A stretch of DNA of 64,000 nucleotides from Nocardia transvalensis (lineage in GTDB: Bacteria; Actinomycetota; Actinomycetes; Mycobacteriales; Mycobacteriaceae): NCBI RefSeq assembly GCF_015477765.1, contig NZ_JADLQQ010000003.1, forward strand, positions 186,001 through 250,000, read 5' to 3'. Each line of letters opens with the position of its first letter. Within the stretch, counting starts at the first letter, position 1. The translations under genes were made by a program, and so were the position numbers. The notes under the pieces are model-generated. The model saw nothing but the letters and a program-made list of their open reading frames with translations. It was not told the DNA's origin and did not search any database. Positions 57,880 through 64,000 of this stretch are shown here, in pieces.

Positions 57880-59348
57880 TGTCCGCACCGGCACCGCCGT
57901 CCGCTGGGGCCTTTCCCAGTCCACCGGGCGGGTTCGCGCCCGCGCCGCCACCCTCGACCCGGCGCAATGTCGAGGTGGTGCTGTTGGCGTTCGCGGTCAT
58001 CATCACCATGGCCGCACTGGTGCTGGTGGAGGCCAGCCAGGATCAGCAGATCTCCTGGAGACTCGCCGAATTGGGCGTGACCTATCTGGCGCTGCTGGCC
58101 GTCGCGCACCTGGCGATCCGGCGGTTCGCGCCGTTCGCCGACCCGCTGCTGTTACCGATCGTCGCGGTGCTCAACGGGCTGGGCCTGGTGCTGATCCATC
58201 GTCTGGACCTGGCGGCCGAACAGACCGCCGTCTACAACTCCTGGCCGATTCCCGCTCCCGACGCCAACGACCAGGTCCTGTGGACCGCACTGGGTATCAC
58301 GCTGTTCGTCGGGGTGCTGGTGTTCCTGCGCGACTACCGCACCCTGGCGCGCTACGGCTACACGCTGGGGCTGCTCGGACTGGTGGCGCTCGTGGTGCCG
58401 GCCGTCCTGCCCAGCAGGTATTCGGAGACCAACGGCGCGAAGATCTGGATCCGCCTGCCCGGATTCAGCGTGCAGCCCGGTGAATTCGCGAAAATCCTGC
58501 TCATCGTGTTCTTCGCCTCGGTGCTGGTGGCCAAGCGGGATCTGTTCACCGCGGCCGGCAAACACATCTTCGGACTGGAGCTGCCGCGCGCTCGCGACCT
58601 CGGCCCGATCATCGTGGCCTGGATCGTCTGCATCGGCGTGCTGGTGTTCGAGAAGGATCTCGGCACCTCGCTGCTGATCTTCGCGACCGTGCTGGCGATG
58701 CTCTACATCGCCACCGAACGGGTGGGCTGGCTGGTCGTCGGCGGTGTGCTGCTGGCGATCGGATTCGTCTTCGCCTACAACGCCTTCGGCCATGTGCGGG
58801 TGCGGGTGTCGACCTGGTTACATCCGTTCGCCGACTACAACAACACCGGCTATCAGATCGCGCAGTCGCTGTTCGGCTTGGCGACCGGTGGGCTGGCGGG
58901 CACCGGGCTCGGTAGCGGGCGGCCCTCGCAGGTGCCGTTCGCCAAGACCGACTTCGTCATCGCGTCCATCGGCGAGGAACTCGGGCTGATCGGGCTCACC
59001 GCGGTGCTGATGCTGTTCACGATTCTGGTGCTGCGCGGCCTGCGCACCGCCCTCGCCGTCCGCGACAGCTTCGGCAAGCTGCTGGCCGCCGGGCTGTCGT
59101 TCACCATCGCGATCCAGGTGTTCGTGGTCGTCGGCGGCGTCACCAAGCTGATCCCGCTGACCGGCCTCACCACCCCGTTCGTGTCCTACGGCGGCTCGTC
59201 ACTGCTGGCCAACTACGCCCTGCTGGCGGTGCTGGTCAAAGTTTCCGATGCCGCCCGGGCACCGGCCCCATCACGCAAGAAGGAGCAGGCACCCATCGCG
59301 GACGCACCGACGGAAATGATCCGCCCGGCGAAGGGGGAGATGGCATGA
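57879..59348 (+). CDS. rodA: SEDS peptidoglycan polymerase RodA
   Basis: 489 aa, about ten membrane helices. SEDS family: peptidoglycan glycosyltransferase acting with PbpA in elongation. Marks: [41 protein letters not shown] with the catalytic Asp of [43 protein letters not shown]. The N-terminal 30 residues are Pro/Ala-rich and cytosolic. One-base overlap with pstP, ATGA overlap with pbpA. Confidence 0.97.
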   Translation: MSAPAPPSAGAFPSPPGGFAPAPPPSTRRNVEVVLLAFAVIITMAALVLVEASQDQQISWRLAELGVTYLALLAVAHLAIRRFAPFADPLLLPIVAVLNGLGLVLIHRLDLAAEQTAVYNSWPIPAPDANDQVLWTALGITLFVGVLVFLRDYRTLARYGYTLGLLGLVALVVPAVLPSRYSETNGAKIWIRLPGFSVQPGEFAKILLIVFFASVLVAKRDLFTAAGKHIFGLELPRARDLGPIIVAWIVCIGVLVFEKDLGTSLLIFATVLAMLYIATERVGWLVVGGVLLAIGFVFAYNAFGHVRVRVSTWLHPFADYNNTGYQIAQSLFGLATGGLAGTGLGSGRPSQVPFAKTDFVIASIGEELGLIGLTAVLMLFTILVLRGLRTALAVRDSFGKLLAAGLSFTIAIQVFVVVGGVTKLIPLTGLTTPFVSYGGSSLLANYALLAVLVKVSDAARAPAPSRKKEQAPIADAPTEMIRPAKGEMA

Positions 59349-60811
59349 ACACACCACTGCGCCGCGTCGCCATGGCCGTGATGCTCATGATCGTCGCGCT
59401 GTTGCTCAACGCCACCTACGTACAGGTCATCAAGGCCGACGACCTGCGCAACGATCCACGCAATTCGCGTGTGCTGCTGGACGAATACTCCCGCCAGCGG
59501 GGACAGATCTCCGCGGGCGGCACGGTGCTGGCCAGTTCGGTCGCCACCGACGACCGCTACAAGTATCTGCGGACCTATCCGACCGATCCGGCGGCCTACG
59601 CGCCGGTGACCGGCTTCTACTCCATGCAGTACCGAACCACCGGCCTGGAGAAGGCCGAGGATTCGGTGCTCAACGGCTCGGACAGCCAGCTGTTCGGGCG
59701 ACGGTTGATCGACATGATCTCCGGCCGCGACCCGCGCGGCGGCAATGTGGTCACCACGATCAATCCGGCGATGCAGAAGGTGGCCTACGACCAGTTGACC
59801 AGTAAGGGCTACACCGGTTCGGTCGTCGCCATCGAGCCGAGCACCGGCCGCATCCTGACCATGGTGTCCACGCCGAGCTACGACCCCAACCGGCTGTCCG
59901 GCCACGACGGCGCCAAGGGCACCCAGGCCTGGGAGCAGCTCAACGCCGATCCGAGCAAGCCGATGCTCAATCGCGCGGTGTCGCAGACCTATCCGCCCGG
60001 TTCGACGTTCAAGGTGGTGGTGGCCGCGGCCGCGCTGTCGCAGGGCATCAAGCCGGACGATCAGTTCACCGCGGCGCCCAACATCACCCTGCCGGGCACC
60101 TCCACCACGCTGGAGAACTACAACGGCACCCCGTGCGGCGGCGGTGCGACGGCGACGATGACCGAGGCCTTCCGGCTCTCGTGTAACACAGCTTTCGCCG
60201 AGATCGGTATGAAGGTGGGTGCCGCCAAGCTGAAGGATCAGGCCGCCCAGTTCGGAATCGGAGCCCATTCGGGTATTCCGATTCCCGTGGCCGACAGCAC
60301 CGTCGGGACCATTCCCGACACGGCGGCACTGGCACAGAGCAGCATCGGTCAGCGCGACGTCGCGTTGACCCCGCTCGACGATGCGGTCATCGCGGCCACC
60401 ATCGCCAACGGCGGCGTGCGGATGGAACCGCATCTGGTGGACCAGCTGCAGGGTCCCGATCTGAGCGAACTGTCGCGCACGAAACCGGTTTCGGTGGGAC
60501 AGGCGGTCAGCCAGCCGGTGGCCCAGCAGATCACCAACATGATGATCGAATCGGAGAAGCACACCACCGGAGGAACCGCCCCACGCCCTTACCAGATCGC
60601 ATCCAAGACCGGCACCGCCGAGCACGGCAGCGATCCGCGCAACACCCCGCCGCACGGCTGGTACATCGCCTTCGCGCCGGCGCAGAACCCGAAGATCGCG
60701 ATCGCGGTCATCGTGGAGAACGGCGGCGACCGTGGCACCGCGGCCACGGGAGCGTCGGTGGCCGCGCCCATCGCCCGGGCGGTGCTCGACGCCGGGATGC
60801 AGGGGGGCTGA
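59345..60811 (+). CDS. pbpA: Penicillin-binding protein 2-type transpeptidase PbpA
   Basis: 488 aa, class B PBP. An N-terminal anchor ([18 protein letters not shown]), then the pedestal with [17 protein letters not shown], and the transpeptidase domain with all three motifs: SxxK in [10 protein letters not shown], SxN in [12 protein letters not shown] in [10 protein letters not shown]. It crosslinks peptidoglycan in the growth zone, paired with RodA. Substrate of PknB in mycobacteria. The pbpA stop is followed by a 37-nt gap before pknA. Confidence 0.97.
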   Translation: MNTPLRRVAMAVMLMIVALLLNATYVQVIKADDLRNDPRNSRVLLDEYSRQRGQISAGGTVLASSVATDDRYKYLRTYPTDPAAYAPVTGFYSMQYRTTGLEKAEDSVLNGSDSQLFGRRLIDMISGRDPRGGNVVTTINPAMQKVAYDQLTSKGYTGSVVAIEPSTGRILTMVSTPSYDPNRLSGHDGAKGTQAWEQLNADPSKPMLNRAVSQTYPPGSTFKVVVAAAALSQGIKPDDQFTAAPNITLPGTSTTLENYNGTPCGGGATATMTEAFRLSCNTAFAEIGMKVGAAKLKDQAAQFGIGAHSGIPIPVADSTVGTIPDTAALAQSSIGQRDVALTPLDDAVIAATIANGGVRMEPHLVDQLQGPDLSELSRTKPVSVGQAVSQPVAQQITNMMIESEKHTTGGTAPRPYQIASKTGTAEHGSDPRNTPPHGWYIAFAPAQNPKIAIAVIVENGGDRGTAATGASVAAPIARAVLDAGMQGG

Positions 60812-60848
60812 ACGACATGAACTCGCTGGAAACCCTACGGGGGCTGCA

Positions 60849-62348
60849 ATGCTGAACAACGGTGCGTTGATCGCGGACCGGTACCGACTGCAACGACTGA
60901 TCGCCACCGGCGGCATGGGCCAGGTGTGGGAGGCGCTCGACACCCGGCTGGACCGCCGGGTCGCGGTGAAGGTGCTCAAGGCCGAGTTCTCGGCCGATCC
61001 GACGTTCCGGCACAGATTCCGGACCGAGGCCAAGACCACCGCGCAGCTCAACCATCCCGGTATCGCGGGGATCTACGACTACGGCGAGACCATGGACCCG
61101 CAGGGCGGTGAAACCGCCTACCTGGTCATGGAACTGGTCCAGGGCGAGCCGCTCAACGCCGTACTCAACCGGCTCGGGCGCCTGTCGGTGGCGCAGGGTC
61201 TGGACATGCTGGAGCAGACCGGCCGGGCGCTGGAGGTGGCGCATGCGGCCGGTGTGGTGCACCGCGACGTCAAACCCGGCAACATCCTGGTGACGCCGAC
61301 CGGTCAGGTGAAGATCACCGACTTCGGCATCGCCAAGGCGGTCGATGCGTCGCCGGTGACCAAGACCGGCATGGTGATGGGCACCGCCCAGTACATCGCG
61401 CCCGAGCAGGCCACCGGCGAGGACGCCACCTCGGCCAGTGACGTGTACTCCCTCGGCGTGGTCGGCTATGAGGCGCTGGCCGGGCATCGGCCGTTCAGCG
61501 GCGACGGCGCGCTGACCGTGGCGATGAAACATGTGCGCGAGGCACCGCCGCCCATGCCGGCCGATCTGCCGCCGAATGTGCGCGAACTCATCGACATCAC
61601 GATGACCAAGGACCCGAACCGCCGCTACCGCAGCGGCGGTGAATTCGCCGATGCCGTGGCCGCGGTGCGGTCCGGGCGCCGCCCACCGCCGCCGCGCGGG
61701 GTCGCCGGACCGGGCGCGACAACGACCGGTGCCGCCAGGGTGCTGCCGCCCGCCGCCGGGCCCACGGCCGTGCTGCCGCGCGGCGAGTACGAGAACGCCA
61801 CGATGCGCTACGCCACCCCCAACCACGGTGGACCGCAGACTCAGTCGGCCGGATCGACCGCGATGTTGGGTGGACCGCATACGCCGCCGCCGCGCGAGAA
61901 CGAATCGCGATTCGGCAATATGCAGAAGGCGCTGGCCGGGCTGGGTGTGGGTGCGCTCGTCCTGGGTGGCCTGGCCGCGTGGGTGTTGTTGAGCGGTAAG
62001 CCGCCCGAGTCGACGACGCCCAACCCGGTGCAGTCGTCGACCGCGGTGGTCACGACGACCACGACAGCCCCACCGACCACCACGACGGAACCGCCGACCA
62101 CCACCAGGCCGATCCCGCCGCCGATCACGACCACCACACCGCCGCCGGAGACGACGACCACCACGCCACCGCCGACGTCGTCGACGACGACTACCACCGC
62201 GCCGGAGACGACGACGACCGCACCGACTCGCACCCGGACAACGACTACCGGTCGGTATCCCATTCCGACCCTTCCCCGTATCCCCGGGGCCGGCGGTACG
62301 GTCAACGACAGCAGTACTACAGCCACCTCCCCGCAAGGACTGCCATGA
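60849..62348 (+). CDS. pknA: Ser/Thr protein kinase PknA
   Basis: 499 aa. Kinase domain 1-270: Gly-loop [13 protein letters not shown], catalytic Lys in [29 protein letters not shown], activation-loop threonines [12 protein letters not shown] and [12 protein letters not shown] Pro-rich linker, one helix ([19 protein letters not shown]) and a strongly Thr/Pro-rich external tail ([17 protein letters not shown]) follow, without PASTA domains. It phosphorylates division and cell-wall proteins together with PknB. A GGGGG-rich run precedes ATG 60849; a 12-codon frame starting 60817 overlaps this start. ATGA overlap with pknB. Confidence 0.97.
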   Translation: MLNNGALIADRYRLQRLIATGGMGQVWEALDTRLDRRVAVKVLKAEFSADPTFRHRFRTEAKTTAQLNHPGIAGIYDYGETMDPQGGETAYLVMELVQGEPLNAVLNRLGRLSVAQGLDMLEQTGRALEVAHAAGVVHRDVKPGNILVTPTGQVKITDFGIAKAVDASPVTKTGMVMGTAQYIAPEQATGEDATSASDVYSLGVVGYEALAGHRPFSGDGALTVAMKHVREAPPPMPADLPPNVRELIDITMTKDPNRRYRSGGEFADAVAAVRSGRRPPPPRGVAGPGATTTGAARVLPPAAGPTAVLPRGEYENATMRYATPNHGGPQTQSAGSTAMLGGPHTPPPRENESRFGNMQKALAGLGVGALVLGGLAAWVLLSGKPPESTTPNPVQSSTAVVTTTTTAPPTTTTEPPTTTRPIPPPITTTTPPPETTTTTPPPTSSTTTTTAPETTTTAPTRTRTTTTGRYPIPTLPRIPGAGGTVNDSSTTATSPQGLP

Positions 62349-64000
62349 CGACCCCGAAGAATCTGTCTTCTCGCTACGAGCTTGGCGAGATCATCGGATT
62401 CGGTGGTATGTCCGAGGTGCACAAGGCTCGTGACCTGCGGCTGGGGCGGGATGTGGCGATCAAGGTGCTGCGCGCGGACTTGGCCCGCGACCCCACGTTC
62501 TATTTGCGGTTCAAGCGCGAGGCGCAGAATGCGGCCGCGCTGAATCATCCGGCAATCGTCGCGGTGTACGACACGGGCGAGGCGGAGGTCGACGGGGGCC
62601 CGCTGCCCTACATCGTGATGGAGTACGTCGACGGCGAGACCCTGCGCGATATCGTGCGCGGCAAGGGCCCGCTGCCGCCGCGGCGCGCGATGGAGATCAT
62701 CGCCGACGTCTGTGCCGCGCTGGACTTCAGCCACAAGAACGGCATCGTCCACCGGGATATGAAGCCCGCCAACATCATGATCAACCGCCAGGGCGCGGTG
62801 AAGGTCATGGATTTCGGCATCGCCCGCGCCATCGCCGACAGCTCCAATCCGATGACGCAGACCGCCGCGGTGATCGGCACCGCCCAGTACCTGTCCCCCG
62901 AACAGGCCCGCGGTGAACAGGTCGACGCCCGCTCCGACGTCTATTCCGTCGGCTGCGTCCTCTACGAAATCCTCACCGGCGAACCCCCTTTCACCGGTGA
63001 CTCCCCGGTCGCGGTGGCCTACCAGCACGTCCGCGAGGACCCCCGGCTGCCCTCCCACGTCCACCCGGGCGTCCCGCGCGAACTGGATTCGGTCGTCCTC
63101 AAGGCGATGAGCAAGAACCCGGCCAACCGCTACCAGACCGCCGGGGAGATGCGCGCCGATCTGATCCGCGTCCTCGGCGGCCAGAAGCCGACGGCCCCGA
63201 TGGTGATGACCGACGAGGACCGCACCACCATCCTCGGCAGCATGGACGCGGGCCCGCGCAGCTACCGAACCATCGAGCGCGACGACGACGTCGACCACGA
63301 TCCGCCGGAACCGGGCGGCCAGCGCCGCACGGCCCTGCTGGCCATTTCGGGCGCGGCCGTGGCCGCGGTCGTGGTCGCGCTGTTCTGGTTTCTGGTCGGC
63401 CCCGGCAGCAGCCCGGACCAGGTGAGCATTCCGGAACTGGCGAACAAGCCGGCCGCCCAAGCCCAGGACGAACTGCAGAAGGCCGGTTTCACCGTCGCCA
63501 TTCAGCAGAAGTCCGACCCCAAGGTGGCCAACGGCAATGTCATCTCCACCCAGCCGCTGGGTGGCTCCCGCGCGCCGAAGGGCAGCACGGTGACGATGCA
63601 GGTCTCCATGGGCCCCATGCCGGTACCCGTCCCGATCCTGGCCCAGCTCACCCAGCAGCAGGCCGAGCAGAAGTTGAAGGCCGAAGGGCTGCAGCTGAAT
63701 CCGAAGATCGAGCGGGACTGGTCCAGCGTCGAGGACAAGGACAAGGTGATCCGCACGAACCCGGATCCGGGCGTGAAGGTGGACGCGGGCAGCCAGATCA
63801 CCATCACCCTCGGCAAGGGTCCGGAGCAGGTCTCGGTCCCCTTCGTCGTCGGCCAGCAGATCGACGTCGCCAAGCCGAATCTGGAGAAATCCTCCGGATT
63901 CAAGGTCGACATCCAGAACGTGCCCTCGTCCCGCCCCAGTGGCGAAGTTCTCGCCACCGATCCGCCCGGCGGTACGGAGGCCGACAGAGGCTCGACCATC
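62345..64000 (+). CDS. pknB: Ser/Thr protein kinase PknB, 3' end outside window
   Basis: 552 residues visible. Kinase domain with [45 protein letters not shown] and the activation threonines [18 protein letters not shown] juxtamembrane linker, one helix ([20 protein letters not shown], about 335-354) and external PASTA repeats: first from [13 protein letters not shown], second from [14 protein letters not shown], third from [16 protein letters not shown], cut by the window end. PASTA domains sense muropeptides/lipid II. Overlaps pknA (ATGA). The downstream gene is not seen. Confidence 0.97.
   Translation, partial: MTTPKNLSSRYELGEIIGFGGMSEVHKARDLRLGRDVAIKVLRADLARDPTFYLRFKREAQNAAALNHPAIVAVYDTGEAEVDGGPLPYIVMEYVDGETLRDIVRGKGPLPPRRAMEIIADVCAALDFSHKNGIVHRDMKPANIMINRQGAVKVMDFGIARAIADSSNPMTQTAAVIGTAQYLSPEQARGEQVDARSDVYSVGCVLYEILTGEPPFTGDSPVAVAYQHVREDPRLPSHVHPGVPRELDSVVLKAMSKNPANRYQTAGEMRADLIRVLGGQKPTAPMVMTDEDRTTILGSMDAGPRSYRTIERDDDVDHDPPEPGGQRRTALLAISGAAVAAVVVALFWFLVGPGSSPDQVSIPELANKPAAQAQDELQKAGFTVAIQQKSDPKVANGNVISTQPLGGSRAPKGSTVTMQVSMGPMPVPVPILAQLTQQQAEQKLKAEGLQLNPKIERDWSSVEDKDKVIRTNPDPGVKVDAGSQITITLGKGPEQVSVPFVVGQQIDVAKPNLEKSSGFKVDIQNVPSSRPSGEVLATDPPGGTEADRGSTI

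Noticed and set aside
54403..64000. An origin of replication near the pknB cluster
   Set aside because: No dnaA, dnaN or dense DnaA-box region is present within this part; oriC is probably outside the window to the right.

Overview
This window is high-GC actinobacterial chromosome, most likely from Nocardia or a close relative in the Mycobacteriales. Evidence: strong G/C codon bias, GTG starts and stop/start overlaps; a lysX gene, a mycolate-lineage cutinase and a secreted gamma-class chorismate mutase; and gene orders matching Mycobacterium. From memory, the first 13.6 kb follow the M. tuberculosis order pheA (Rv3838c), DUF2470 (Rv3839), LytR-type gene, bfrB, glpQ1, DUF4328, msrA/sodA, Rv3847-like, Rv3848-like. 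The right end is the fhaA-fhaB-pstP-rodA-pbpA-pknA-pknB cluster, which usually lies near oriC. No prophage, IS element or CRISPR array was seen.

Layout. 1-6 kb: pheA (cut by the edge), a small hypothetical gene, a DUF2470 gene behind a good IdeR/DtxR box, a CPBP membrane protease, an LCP cell-wall ligase, and two adjacent ferritins. The second ferritin (BfrB) sits behind three 15-bp-phased IdeR-type half sites; the first lacks a ferroxidase ligand. Tandem repeats fill two nearby intergenic gaps. 6-16 kb: DUF5926, glycerophosphodiesterase, DUF4328, rhodanese, a cluster of three DnaA-box-like 9-mers, MsrA, SodA, a Mn2+ (yybP-ykoY) riboswitch with its UPF0016 exporter, a TetR/SDR divergent pair and DUF1361. 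16-31 kb: cspA, htpG, a RecB-like nuclease, a copper set (YcnI, CopC, CopD), SRPBCC, RraA, an S4 protein, LysX, a phosphatase and a cutinase.

31-44 kb: gltB-gltD glutamate synthase, secreted chorismate mutase, DUF4407 membrane protein, PhzF-like protein, the 3' remnant of a cytochrome P450, and a DHA2 exporter divergent from a TetR gene with two palindromic operators between them. 44-51 kb: a MoxR locus (membrane protein, DUF4129/DUF4350 hybrid, MoxR ATPase, DUF58, RDD, SpoIIM). 51-54 kb: secreted propeller-like protein, PhoU, duplicated lipoprotein and tRNA-Leu(CAG). 54-64 kb: the Ser/Thr kinase and cell-shape operon, with PknB cut by the window end.

Two themes stand out. The first is iron/redox/metal homeostasis on the left (IdeR boxes, ferritins, SodA, MsrA, Mn riboswitch, copper genes). 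The second is envelope growth control on the right: kinases PknA/PknB, phosphatase PstP, FHA readers FhaA/FhaB, and the septal/elongation enzymes RodA/PbpA.
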